Source: CBDCUC01 sp965222485 (GTDB taxonomy: Bacteria; Pseudomonadota; Alphaproteobacteria; Rhizobiales; Hyphomicrobiaceae). From it: a DNA stretch of 64,000 nucleotides. The position numbers and the translations under genes were made by a program. The notes beneath the pieces were generated by a model. The model ran no database searches and was not told the DNA's origin. It saw only the letters and a list, made by a program, of their open reading frames with translations. Positions within the stretch are counted from its first letter, which is position 1. Each line of letters begins with the position of its first letter. Shown here in pieces: positions 36,913-45,886 of this stretch. Location: assembly GCA_965222485.1 (NCBI GenBank), contig CBDCUC010000039.1, positions 434,001 through 498,000 on the forward strand, read 5' to 3'.

Positions 36913-38208
36913 ATGACTGTTTGCGACGTGCGCCGAGCATTGGCGACCTCTGTGATCGTTTGCGTGTTGGCCAGTCCAACTGCAGCCGCAGAACCGGCCG
37001 CCGTCCCCAAACCCGTTCCTGTCGATCGCGTTATCACCATTACGCTTGTTGGAGACACCGGCTTTAGCCCCAACCATGCACCGGTCAATTCACGCGGAGT
37101 GACGCGGCACGGTCGATTTCAAACCTGGGCTCAGACGACCGAAGCAATCGCCGGCGAGATAAATGGGGACTTGAACTTTCTCAATATAGAAACCGTTGTT
37201 ACGGACCGAAATGGTCTGAGCCGCGACACTAAGGGGCAGCGCGGGCCGTTCAACTTCCGCACCCACCCCAATGGCCTGCGCCATCTCATCGACCGCGGCT
37301 TCAACGTGATTTCTCTGGCCAACAATCATTCGATGGATTACGGCGTCGCCGGCTTGAAAGAGTCCTTGCGGCATGTCGCGCAACTCAAAGCGAACGGTTT
37401 GCATGCAGCAGCCGGCATCGGGATGAACCGCGAGGAGGCAAGCCGCCCGCAGCAAATCTCTGTCAAAGGTAGCCGCATAGCCTATTCAGCGATCGGAATT
37501 GTCACCAACAACCTGGCGCGTCATCGCGCAGGCAATAACAGACCCGGCCAAATCGCTTATCGTTTCGATGATGACTTTAAACTGGTGGTTGACCGTCTGA
37601 CCAAAGCGGAAGGCGATTACCGCATGCTGTCGATCCACTACGGTATCGAAGGTCGCGTTCGCGCCGATGCCCGTCAGTTCAAAGAATGGCGTGACAGTGC
37701 GGCCCTTGAAAATGGCATCGATCTAATTGTGGGTCATCACGCGCATGTGCCACGTGGCGTCGAGGTCGCGGGCAAGTCAGTGATCTTCTACGGGTTGGGC
37801 AACTTCCTCCATCACGGTACCGCAGACATGACGCGTAAGGGGATTTGTAAGGATTACGGTCTGCTGGCTCGGTTGCATTTGGTGCGCGGGGCCGATCGCC
37901 GTCTGCAGGCACGGGCAATCGAGGTTGTCCCTCTGACGCAAACACACCGGCGTCCAGCCCCCATCAGGGGTGCCAATGGCCAGGCGCGAATACATGCGCT
38001 AAACTACCTTGGCACAACGCTGGGCCGCCGCGATGGGACATCGACCGGTGTACGCTTTCTGCCGCGCAAAGACGGTAGTGGGCTTTATTGTTTTCCGGGC
38101 GCTGCTAATGAGAAGAACAGCATTGGTCGGCTCTGCCGCAATTGGCGCCGCCCGCCCGCCGTTCCGGCCGCATTGAAAGGCCGCATCTCTGCCTCGTGCA
38201 GTCGCTAG
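36913..38208 (+). CDS. CapA/PgsA-family phosphoesterase-like secreted protein
   Basis: Started at the ATG at 36913, the 431-residue protein has a signal peptide (RRALATSVIVCVLASPTAAA). The domain then shows the CapA metallophosphoesterase-like motifs ITLVGDTGF, FLNIETVVTD, FNVISLANNHSMDYG and LIVGHHAHVPRGVE with FYGLGNFLHH. This is the family of poly-gamma-glutamate or capsule accessory enzymes; the other genes for such a polymer are not here. The open frame runs on to an ATG at 36844, but the signal peptide supports the second start, although its ribosome binding site is weak. The C-terminal 70 residues are Arg/Pro rich. Confidence 0.88.
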   Translation: MTVCDVRRALATSVIVCVLASPTAAAEPAAVPKPVPVDRVITITLVGDTGFSPNHAPVNSRGVTRHGRFQTWAQTTEAIAGEINGDLNFLNIETVVTDRNGLSRDTKGQRGPFNFRTHPNGLRHLIDRGFNVISLANNHSMDYGVAGLKESLRHVAQLKANGLHAAAGIGMNREEASRPQQISVKGSRIAYSAIGIVTNNLARHRAGNNRPGQIAYRFDDDFKLVVDRLTKAEGDYRMLSIHYGIEGRVRADARQFKEWRDSAALENGIDLIVGHHAHVPRGVEVAGKSVIFYGLGNFLHHGTADMTRKGICKDYGLLARLHLVRGADRRLQARAIEVVPLTQTHRRPAPIRGANGQARIHALNYLGTTLGRRDGTSTGVRFLPRKDGSGLYCFPGAANEKNSIGRLCRNWRRPPAVPAALKGRISASCSR

Positions 38209-38293
38209 GGATGTGGCAGCAAGAACAGAACGCCGCTTGTGCGCGATAGGATCGCAATGACCTGTTCTGAATGTACTGAAAGCTGACACGTCC

Positions 38294-38692
38294 ATGTCTG
38301 CAAGCAGCGGCTATATCGAATTGGTAAAGGACTTGCTGAACGACGTCGGTGTGGTAAGTGTGCGCCGCATGTTCGGTGGCGCCGGCGTCTACGTTGACGG
38401 TCTGATGATCGGCCTCATTGCTGACGATGTCCTCTACCTCAAGGCTGATGACAAGACAAAGCCAGACTTTGAGTCAGAAGGACTTGGTCCCTTCACCTAC
38501 ACGGGAAAATCGAAGCCTGTAGAAATGTCTTACTGGCGTGCGCCGGAGCGCCTGCTTGATTCACCCGATGAGATGGTGGATTGGGCCCGCAATGCACTTG
38601 CCGCGGCAAAACGCGCCGCCGCAGCAAAGAAGCCGCGCAATAAAACGCGAACAACGAAAACCGGAAAAACGGCGAGCCGAAAAAAGTCCTAG
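38294..38692 (+). CDS. TfoX/Sxy N-terminal domain protein
   Basis: The 132-residue protein has the TfoX N-terminal domain with VSVRRMFGGAGVYVDGLMIG, VLYLKADD and PFTYTGKSKPVEMSYWRAPE. It is followed by a short Lys/Arg-rich tail (KKPRNKTRTTKTGKTASRKK), which suggests nucleic acid contact. Only the N-terminal half of full Sxy is present, as in many alphaproteobacterial homologues. Its stop codon lies inside the first of two tandem palindromes, so the tail may have been set by insertion of that element. Confidence 0.9.
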   Translation: MSASSGYIELVKDLLNDVGVVSVRRMFGGAGVYVDGLMIGLIADDVLYLKADDKTKPDFESEGLGPFTYTGKSKPVEMSYWRAPERLLDSPDEMVDWARNALAAAKRAAAAKKPRNKTRTTKTGKTASRKKS

Positions 38693-38767
38693 TGTAGCGC
38701 ATTTGACGTTTGCCCCTTTTTAGCAGCAAACGTCCAGAGCAAGCGTCAAATTCAAAAGCAACACTAG
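38689..38767. repeat. Palindromic element A of a tandem pair
   Basis: The element begins with CTAGTGT (38689-38695) and ends with ACACTAG (38761-38767). Inside are nested inverted repeats: ATTTGACG (38701-38708) with CGTCAAAT (38744-38751), and GACGTTTGC (38705-38713) with GCAAACGTC (38726-38734). The TAG of the TfoX-like gene is part of the left end. A second palindrome with the same ends follows after 14 bases. Confidence 0.75.
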
Positions 38768-38781
38768 AAACATTGACTTGG

Positions 38782-38857
38782 TAGTGTTCCTCATGTCTCA
38801 GACATTTGCTCTTAACCAAGCCGCAACCGCTGGCAAATGTCTGAGACGGAACACTAG
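38782..38857. repeat. Palindromic element B of a tandem pair
   Basis: TAGTGTTCC (38782-38790) plus GTCTCAGACATTTGC (38795-38809) pairs with GCAAATGTCTGAGAC (38833-38847) plus GGAACACTA (38848-38856). The arms are 24 bp with one 4-base bulge (TCAT) and a 23-base loop. The minus-strand TAG at 38854-38856 that ends the helicase gene is part of the right end. There is no T run, so it is not a standard terminator. Confidence 0.8.
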
Positions 38858-40461
38858 CTAGTGACTTTCTGCCGGCGCACAGGTTTGCGCAAGAATTCCG
38901 GAATGTTATCTGCAAATCCCTGGGCAGGTGCCCGGTCCACATTTTCGGATGCACGCCCGCGCCTGCGCCCCGATCCACGGCCAACGTCACCGGACCCCTC
39001 AGCCGCCACTTTCTCCGGCCTCTTGCCAGTTGGCTGTTCTGCCGAGGTTGCTACGCCCGCCTCGGCAGTTGCTTCCACGCCCTTTCGGCTTCCCCCACGT
39101 CGCGATCGTTTGCGTGGCGGCCGCTTGGCCGCCTCCGTTGCGGGCTGAGAGACGTCTGGTGTAGCGCGTGCATCTGTTGCGCCTGCGCTTGTTTCTTCCG
39201 AAATTTTGTTGCGGGACGGCCGGTCCGGCGCTGCTCCGGCGCGGCCTCCCCGGCCGCGCGTACGACCGCCGGCACCACGACCGGAACGCCCCCTGCGTCT
39301 GGCGCCATCTTCCAGGTCAGCTTCAGTCGGAGCCTCTCCCAGCCATACCGGCTCATCACCGGTTATCTTCGCAATGTCCTGCACGACCTTGAAATCTTCC
39401 GCCGTCACCAGAGAAGCGGCATTGCCCTGTTTGCCCGCCCGCCCCGTTCGGCCGATGCGGTGTACGTAATCGTCCTTGTCGCGTGGCAGGTCGTAATTGA
39501 ACACATGGCTCACATCGGGAATGTCCAAACCGCGAGCTGCAACGTCGCTTGCGGCAAGAAAAGTGATCTCGCCCGTTTTGAACGCATCGAGTGTTTCCAT
39601 GCGTGCCTTCTGATCCATGTCTCCGTGAAGCGCGCCGGCATTGAAACCATGCTTCTTCAGCGATTTTAGAAGAATTGCGACATCGCGTTTGCGGTTGCAG
39701 AAAATGATGGCGTTTCTAACATCATCTGCTCTGATTAATTCCCGTAACTGTTCGCGCTTTGCCCAGTCCTCAGGTTCGGGACAATACTTAAAGCGCTGCG
39801 TAATGGTCTTGGCCGTCGTTGCAGGAGGAGCCACTTCCACGCGCTTTGGGTCTTTCAGGAACTGTTTAACGAGTCGCGTAATTTCCGGCGGCATCGTTGC
39901 GGAGAAAAACAATGTCTGACGGCGCGGCGGCAATAGCCTGCAGATTTTTTCGATATCCGGGATGAAGCCCATGTCGAGCATGCGGTCGGCTTCGTCGATG
40001 ACCAGGATCTCGACGCCCATCAACATCAATTTGCCGCGTTGGAAATGATCCAGCAGCCGCCCTGGAGTCGCGATCAATACGTCCGCGCCGCGATCAAGGA
40101 TGCGGTTTTGTTCATCGAACGAAACACCGCCGATCAGCAGCGCAACGTTGAGTTTGTGGTTGACACCGTATCGCTCAAAGCTCTCCGCCACCTGCGCGGC
40201 AAGTTCACGCGTTGGGGCCAGGATGAGCGAACGAGGCATGCGTGCACGTGCCCGGCCCGTTTCAAGCCGTGTGATCATCGGCAGTGTAAAGGAAGCCGTC
40301 TTGCCCGTTCCGGTTTGCGCAATGCCCAAAACATCGCGCCCTTCGACGGCGACGGGGATGGCAGCGGCTTGGATGGGGGTAGGCGTCGTGTAGCCGGCAG
40401 CCTCAATGGCCGCCTGCACCTTGGGACTGAGCGAGAGCTCAGCGAAGGTTGTTTCACTCAA
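38854..40461 (-). CDS. DEAD-box RNA helicase with RG-rich tail (RhlE-like)
   Basis: The protein has all DEAD-box motifs in order: the Q motif region FAELSLSPKVQ...TPTPIQ, motif I AQTGTGKT, PTREL, motif II VIDEADRMLDMGF, motif III SAT in FFSATMPPEI, and motif VI HRIGRTGRAGK. After about residue 365 follows a basic tail rich in Arg and Gly (for example RGRSGRGAGGRTRGRGGR), typical of RNA-binding helicases for cold or ribosome work. A TTG at 40461 with GGAG ten bases upstream fits the family start; the frame is open to 40500 without family likeness. The stop codon lies in a palindromic repeat shared with the convergent gene. Confidence 0.92.
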   Translation of the reverse strand: MSETTFAELSLSPKVQAAIEAAGYTTPTPIQAAAIPVAVEGRDVLGIAQTGTGKTASFTLPMITRLETGRARARMPRSLILAPTRELAAQVAESFERYGVNHKLNVALLIGGVSFDEQNRILDRGADVLIATPGRLLDHFQRGKLMLMGVEILVIDEADRMLDMGFIPDIEKICRLLPPRRQTLFFSATMPPEITRLVKQFLKDPKRVEVAPPATTAKTITQRFKYCPEPEDWAKREQLRELIRADDVRNAIIFCNRKRDVAILLKSLKKHGFNAGALHGDMDQKARMETLDAFKTGEITFLAASDVAARGLDIPDVSHVFNYDLPRDKDDYVHRIGRTGRAGKQGNAASLVTAEDFKVVQDIAKITGDEPVWLGEAPTEADLEDGARRRGRSGRGAGGRTRGRGGRAGAAPDRPSRNKISEETSAGATDARATPDVSQPATEAAKRPPRKRSRRGGSRKGVEATAEAGVATSAEQPTGKRPEKVAAEGSGDVGRGSGRRRGRASENVDRAPAQGFADNIPEFLRKPVRRQKVTS

Positions 40462-40903
40462 AAGTCTGCATCTCCATAAGCATGTAACCGCCTGCCACAA
40501 GACGGGCAGCGGTGTTCATGACGGAGCGCAGGGTGGGATCTAAAAAAGTGACAAATGGATCAGTGGGGCTTTTGCGAATACGGTAAAAGAACTGAAACCC
40601 CGCGCTCAAGTCGCTCCCCGGTTCGCATAAGTCGCAACCGAACGCAAGAGAATCCGGGCGATTGCGCACATTTGTCCCGCAGATTCATAATATTGGCTCG
40701 TGGAGCGATGCTTTTTTGCAAGCCTTCTGGGTGCACGGTCGAAGCCAATAATCAGGGTCATCGCATGACATTCACCATAAGCGCCCGATCCCAGGGAGAC
40801 TGAGGATGAGGCGCTAGGCGGCTCGCCCGCCCGGTTTCAGCAGGCCCAGTAGCGCTGAAAAAAGCCCCTGCGAAGTCTCGCGTAGGATAGCGCGCCGGAG
40901 CAG
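40462..40903. other. Intergenic region between helicase and aquaporin genes
   Basis: These 442 bases lie upstream of the helicase and downstream of aqpZ, both on the minus strand. Open frames here (for example 40560-40748) are short and show no recognisable motif. No convincing promoter or terminator was found. Confidence 0.4.
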
Positions 40904-41581
40904 CTACTCCTCCTGTAGCCATTTTGCCACCAGACCGCCGATGACACCGCCGGCAATAGGCGCAACCCAGAACAGCCAGAGTTGGCTCAATGGCCCGACG
41001 CCACCGAATAGAGCGGCTGCCGTTGAACGCGCCGGGTTTAGCGACGCATTGGAGATTGGGATCGCAATAATGTGGAACAGCGCTAGCGCCAGTCCAATGG
41101 CGATTGGCGCAAATCCTTGCGGTGCGTGCGATGAGGTGACGCCCATGATGACAAACACGAACAGGGCCGTAATCACGACTTCGGTCAGACCGGTCGACAG
41201 CATGGAGAACTGTTTTGGGCCGCCATACGTATTTGAGACGGCGACGAAATCATTCCAGCTACCTCCATTTGCACCGCCCAGTATGATAGCGAGAATGAAA
41301 GTGGCGCTGGCACCGCCAGCAACCTGAGCGAGAATATAGCCAACGGCATCACTCGCCTCAAAACGCCCGCCTGCGACAAGACCCAAAGTAACGGCAGGAT
41401 TAAAGTGCGCCCCTGAGATATGGCCGACCGCATAGGCCATTGCGAGCAGAGAAAACCCGGCGGCAAATGCCACCGAGACAAGCCCACCGCCAGCAGGGGC
41501 AGCAAACAACGCCGCACCGCAGATGGCTGCAACAAGACCGAACGTACCAATAAACTCCGCCACAAGCGCCCTCTTGTTCAT
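40904..41581 (-). CDS. aqpZ: Aquaporin Z
   Basis: The 225-residue protein has six membrane helices and two NPA loops: HFNPAVTLG with N61 and SLNPARSTA with N182. The selectivity filter residues F43, H170 and R185 are those of water-selective aquaporins such as E. coli AqpZ; the fourth position is alanine (A179) where E. coli has threonine. It moves water across the inner membrane. The gene stands alone, and a dyad CAGATT-N6-AATCTG lies about 50 bases upstream of its start (41632-41649). Confidence 0.96.
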   Translation of the reverse strand: MNKRALVAEFIGTFGLVAAICGAALFAAPAGGGLVSVAFAAGFSLLAMAYAVGHISGAHFNPAVTLGLVAGGRFEASDAVGYILAQVAGGASATFILAIILGGANGGSWNDFVAVSNTYGGPKQFSMLSTGLTEVVITALFVFVIMGVTSSHAPQGFAPIAIGLALALFHIIAIPISNASLNPARSTAAALFGGVGPLSQLWLFWVAPIAGGVIGGLVAKWLQEE

Positions 41582-42141
41582 AGTACTTGTCTCCCTGTTT
41601 GCCGCCGGGTCCTGCTGCTGTGCGGATTAATCAGATTCAAACTAATCTGGCTGAGCATCCATTAATCTTGGGACCGTGCGATTGGTCGCCGATTTGCCGC
41701 GGGCAGTATCGGCAGACAATACCGCCGGCGCAATTGCACAACCTGAGCCAGCTGTTGTTCCGGCAGGAACAGAAATTGTCATCGGTTAGCAATATTGTCT
41801 CATCGACGTGGTAGGCCCTGGATTCCCACCCGTGTGCACTTGCAGCAATCAGTGGCGGCAATCAGCAGTCTTGTCGCTCCGCGGTGTCACACTGCATTGC
41901 AGACGAAAAATCCAACAAATGGCTGACCTATGTCGGAATTTGAACCCACGCCAAATTAACCAATGGCAGTAAGGCTCAGATTGGGCATTGAAATATTCAC
42001 TCTATGGTGATTCTACAAAGGTGAGAGTGATCTGGATATTGTTGGCCTGCGGCTGGGTGGCCGAGATCATCCCGCAGGTCTGCTGCCAGGCGGCATCGAT
42101 CATCTAAGTGAGATGCCGGCTAACAAGTGTTGGAGATCGCA
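41582..42141. other. Divergent intergenic region between aqpZ and the desaturase gene
   Basis: This 560-base region must hold two promoters. The only dyads noted are CAGATT-N6-AATCTG at 41632-41649 and a short TCAC/GTGA repeat near 42000. A 74-codon minus-strand frame at 41637-41861 has several CxC and CxxC pairs but no ribosome binding site that I can support, and it is not annotated as a gene. Confidence 0.4.
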
Positions 42142-43551
42142 ATGACGACAGAGCAGATGGTGATGCGCGATGAGGTCCCGCAAACACGACGCCGGGACAA
42201 GCCTGCCGCCGGCAGGCCATCCGACAGGTTGAGCCGCGAGGGCCAGATCAAGGCGCTTAAGGCGCGCGACAACACGACCAATTTTTTCCACTTGGCTTTC
42301 GACTATGCGGTCCTGATCGCAACTGTCGCAGCCACGTTGTGGAGCTATTCGCTCGTCGCGGATGCCGGGCTCGATTGGTGGTGGAATGCGCCGGCAACCA
42401 TTGTCGCTGTGATCATTATTGGTGCCGTACAGCACCAGTTCGGTGGCGCCACCCACGAAGGCACGCACTACATGCTTTTCGATGATCGCAAGCTCAATGA
42501 GTTGACGTCCGATTGGCTTGCAGCGTTCCCCATTTACACATCGACCTACGCGTTCCGCCTGCATCACTTGGCGCATCACCAGTTTGTTAACGATCCCGAG
42601 CGCGACCCGAATTTCGATCAGGCCAAGGACAGCGGTCATTGGCTCGACTTTCCGCTGGAGCATATCGAATTGTTGAAGGCGATGCTGCGCCAACTCTATC
42701 CACATCGCCTGGTCAGTTACATATTTGCCCGTGCACGTTACAGCGCGATCGGTGTCGATACGAACCCCTACGCGGATACCACGAAGCCAGGATCGCCCTG
42801 GGTTATCCGTATTGGTGTCCTGTTCGCCATCGGTGTCCCGACCGTTATGGCTGTAATGCTGGAGGCCGGTCTGGGGCTTGCTGCGCTGGCGCTACTTGCG
42901 GTGCTGTGGTTGGCGACCGTTGCCTATTTCTACACCATCCCGGATGACGATTATCAACAGAGCCGTATCAACCCCGTCATTTCTCACAGGTGGACGGCAA
43001 TCAATCGCATGACCTACATGGCTGTGCTTTATGCCGGACTGACAGCTGCCAATTACGCAACTGGCGCACCAGTATGGGGTTATTTCCTCTTGCTGTGGAT
43101 ACTGCCTCTGTTTTCAACCTTCCCGCTGTTTATGGTTATGCGCGAATGGCTTCAGCATGGTAACGCAGATCGCGGGCGTTATACGAACTCGCGCATCTTC
43201 CTTGTAAATCCATTCATGCGCTTCGCGGTGTTCCCCTGGGGCATGGACTATCATCTTCCCCATCACCTTTTTGCGTCCGTGCCTCACTACAAGCTGAAGG
43301 ACTTGCACAACTACCTGCTGGGCGATCCGCAATATGCCGAGAAGGGCCTGGTTGTCGAAGGCTGGTCGCATCATAAGAGTGCAGGACATCCCACTATCGT
43401 GGATGTTCTGGGGCCGGGCTACACACCAGACGGACGCGAAGTGCACGTGGACGATGACACACTTGCCGATGCGGACGTCAATGACGCTGCCGGTATTGAG
43501 GCCCATAAAAAAGCATCTCGCGCCGCCCGCTCGGGCAGGTCGCGGCAATAG
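42142..43551 (+). CDS. Membrane fatty acid desaturase
   Basis: The 469-residue protein has the three histidine boxes of the membrane desaturase superfamily: HEGTH at 105-109, HHLAHH at 141-146 and HLPHH near 373-377, between hydrophobic helices. These bind the di-iron centre. It should insert a double bond or a hydroxyl group in an acyl chain at the inner membrane; close relatives can act on other lipids, so the substrate is open. The ATG at 42142 with GGAG six bases before is chosen over a TTG at 42127. The last 40 residues are hydrophilic and basic. It is convergent with parE. Confidence 0.9.
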   Translation: MTTEQMVMRDEVPQTRRRDKPAAGRPSDRLSREGQIKALKARDNTTNFFHLAFDYAVLIATVAATLWSYSLVADAGLDWWWNAPATIVAVIIIGAVQHQFGGATHEGTHYMLFDDRKLNELTSDWLAAFPIYTSTYAFRLHHLAHHQFVNDPERDPNFDQAKDSGHWLDFPLEHIELLKAMLRQLYPHRLVSYIFARARYSAIGVDTNPYADTTKPGSPWVIRIGVLFAIGVPTVMAVMLEAGLGLAALALLAVLWLATVAYFYTIPDDDYQQSRINPVISHRWTAINRMTYMAVLYAGLTAANYATGAPVWGYFLLLWILPLFSTFPLFMVMREWLQHGNADRGRYTNSRIFLVNPFMRFAVFPWGMDYHLPHHLFASVPHYKLKDLHNYLLGDPQYAEKGLVVEGWSHHKSAGHPTIVDVLGPGYTPDGREVHVDDDTLADADVNDAAGIEAHKKASRAARSGRSRQ

Positions 43552-43590
43552 CGCCTCGGCTAATGACCGCGGATGTTCAGGCAAATTGAT

Positions 43591-43622
43591 AACAAGAGGG
43601 CCGGAGAACTCCGGCCCTTGTT
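43591..43622. terminator. Hairpin between convergent desaturase and parE genes
   Basis: GGCCGGAG and CTCCGGCC form the core of a stem with AA in the loop, and AACAAG / CTTGTT extend it beyond a 2-base bulge. It lies between two stop codons that face each other and can serve both genes. The T-rich part is only TTGTT, so its strength as an intrinsic terminator is uncertain. Confidence 0.7.
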
Positions 43623-43661
43623 ACATTCTGCATTGCTCGGTGAGGTGGCCACCCTCAGGAC

Positions 43662-45680
43662 CTAGATATCGAGATCCTTAGCGAACGCGGCACGCTCCTG
43701 GATGAATCGGAACCGCGCTTCGGGCTTCGAACCCATAAGAGTGCTGACAGCATCCGTGACCGCTTCACGCTCGTCAGCCGCGATCTCCACGCGCAGCAGC
43801 AAACGCTTTGCCGGGTCCATGGTCGTCTCTTTGAGCTGCTGGGCATTCATCTCGCCCAGACCTTTGAACCGGCTGATCTCGACCTTTTTGTCTTTATTGA
43901 ATTCGCTTGCAAGCAATTCATCACGGTGCGCATCGTCGCGCGCATAGTGTGATTTGGCACCTTGCGTGATCTTATATAGTGGTGGCACCGCCAGATACAG
44001 ATGACCGTTTTCGATGAGCTGCGGCATTTGCTGGTAGAAGAAGGTGATTAGCAGCGAAGCGATATGGGCGCCGTCAACGTCGGCGTCGGTCATAACAATC
44101 ACGCGTTCATAACGCAGGTCTTCGTCGCGATACTTTGCTCCCAATCCAACACCGAGCGCCACAATGAGATCCGACAGCAATTGATTCTGTGCAAGCTTTG
44201 CCGAAGACGCGTTGGCAACATTGAGGATCTTACCGCGAAGTGGGAGTATGGCTTGCGTGTCGCGCTTACGGGCACTCTTTGCTGAGCCGCCAGCAGAATC
44301 GCCCTCCACGATGAAGATCTCGGTGCCTTCAGCCTTGCGTGTCGTGCAATCCGCCAGCTTGCCGGGCAGGCGCAGCTTGCGCGTTGCCGACTGGCGCGAC
44401 ACTTCCTTTTCGCGCCGGCGTTTGAGTCTGAGTTCAGCCTGATCGAGCGCCCATTCCAACAGCCTGTTAGCCTGTTGCGGGCTATCTGCCAGCCAGTGGT
44501 CGAAGGCGTCGCGCACGGCGGCCTCGACAATACGCGTTGCTTCCTGCGTTGCGAGCTTGTCTTTGGTCTGGCCTTGGAATTCCGGTTCACGGATGAAGAC
44601 GGACAGCATCGCGGCGGCCGTGCCCATGACGTCATCGGCGGTAATGGAGGAAGCTTTCTTGTTGCCGATCAGTTCGCCGTAGGCTCGAAGCCCTTTTGAC
44701 AGCGCCTGGCGCAGCCCGCTTTCATGCGTGCCGCCATCAGCCGTTGGAATCGTATTGCAGTAGGAGCGTGTGAAACCATCGGTGCTGGCAACCCAAGCAA
44801 CGGCCCACTCAACAGATCCGTGTCCACCTTCTTTTTTTAGCTTGCCGCAGAAAACATCCTTGGTGACTTGTGTCTGACCGTTGATGGTCTCCACCAGATA
44901 GTCCTTAAGCCCTCCGGGAAAATGGAATTCGGCTTCCGCCGGTGTCTTGTCCTTGATTAGCGATTCATCGCACGACCAGCGAATGCGCACGCCGCCGAAC
45001 AAGTAGGCTTTGGAGCGCGCCATCGTAAAAAGCCGCGCTGGCTTGAATGCAGCACCTTTTCCAAAGATTTGCGGATCAGGCTTGAAGCGGATGCGCGTTC
45101 CGCGCCGGTTCATGATCGAGCCGAGCTTCTCCAACTTCGTTTCTGCGTGCCCCCGGGAAAATACCATCCGGTATAGTTGTTGGCCACGGGCCACCTCGAC
45201 TTCCAGCTCTTCGGACAATGCATTGACGACCGACACACCAACGCCATGCAGGCCGCCGGATGTGTTGTACGCCTTACCGTCGAATTTACCGCCGGCATGT
45301 AGCGTCGTCATGATGACTTCAAGCGCCGATTTCGATTTAAACTTGGGGTGGGCATCGACCGGAATTCCCCGGCCATTATCGGCAACCGAAAGGTACCCTT
45401 CCTCATCGAGGTGTACTTCGATCCAGCTGGCGTGGCCAGCCACCGCTTCATCCATCGAGTTATCGATGACTTCGGCGAAGAGGTGATGCAGGGCCTTCTC
45501 GTCAGTACCGCCAACATACATCCCCGGCCTGCGCCGGACGGGCTCCAGGCCCTCAAGCACTTCGATATCGGCTGCGGTATAGTGGTCTGAAGCATCGGCC
45601 GTGCGTCGTCGGCCGCGCGCTGGCTTTTCGGTCAATTCTGCCTCGGCTTTGGCGAACAGGTCTCGCTGCGATTTGGCCAT
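43662..45680 (-). CDS. parE: DNA topoisomerase IV subunit B
   Basis: The 672-residue protein has the GHKL ATPase motifs EVIDNSMDEAVAGHA, VADNGRGIPVDAHPK and the GGLHGVGVSVVNALS loop, then the Toprim domain with EGDSAGGSAKSARKR and MTDADVDGAHIASLL. QMPQLIENGHLYLAVPPLYK and MNAQQLKETTMDP close it. This is ParE or GyrB; the length near 670 and the absence of the long GyrB insert favour ParE. With ParC it separates daughter chromosomes. The start is set at the ATG at 45680 with GAAGAG before it, because the frame up to 45731 adds unrelated residues. Confidence 0.96.
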   Translation of the reverse strand: MAKSQRDLFAKAEAELTEKPARGRRRTADASDHYTAADIEVLEGLEPVRRRPGMYVGGTDEKALHHLFAEVIDNSMDEAVAGHASWIEVHLDEEGYLSVADNGRGIPVDAHPKFKSKSALEVIMTTLHAGGKFDGKAYNTSGGLHGVGVSVVNALSEELEVEVARGQQLYRMVFSRGHAETKLEKLGSIMNRRGTRIRFKPDPQIFGKGAAFKPARLFTMARSKAYLFGGVRIRWSCDESLIKDKTPAEAEFHFPGGLKDYLVETINGQTQVTKDVFCGKLKKEGGHGSVEWAVAWVASTDGFTRSYCNTIPTADGGTHESGLRQALSKGLRAYGELIGNKKASSITADDVMGTAAAMLSVFIREPEFQGQTKDKLATQEATRIVEAAVRDAFDHWLADSPQQANRLLEWALDQAELRLKRRREKEVSRQSATRKLRLPGKLADCTTRKAEGTEIFIVEGDSAGGSAKSARKRDTQAILPLRGKILNVANASSAKLAQNQLLSDLIVALGVGLGAKYRDEDLRYERVIVMTDADVDGAHIASLLITFFYQQMPQLIENGHLYLAVPPLYKITQGAKSHYARDDAHRDELLASEFNKDKKVEISRFKGLGEMNAQQLKETTMDPAKRLLLRVEIAADEREAVTDAVSTLMGSKPEARFRFIQERAAFAKDLDI

Positions 45681-45886
45681 GCGCTCTTCATACGCTCCAG
45701 GTTGGCAAAAGGTGGAACGGCGCCCAAGCAACGCTTGAACTGAAAGCTACAGGCGAATCTAATTTGGTCAGGCTTACGCCATCAGTTGCCACGGGCGACC
45801 CGGGATTGGCAAGGGCCTGGCACAAGTCCGTGGCCATCAAGGCACAATACCCAAGCATTGGGGAACCGGCGTGCGCCGGATAATAC

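Noticed and set aside
38705..38760. First palindrome as an ordinary Rho-independent terminator of the TfoX-like gene
   Set aside because: No T run follows the stem; the shared ends with the second palindrome point to a repeat element instead.
42100..42705. A 201-codon minus-strand frame opposite the desaturase
   Set aside because: The desaturase has its three histidine boxes; the reverse frame is a shadow.
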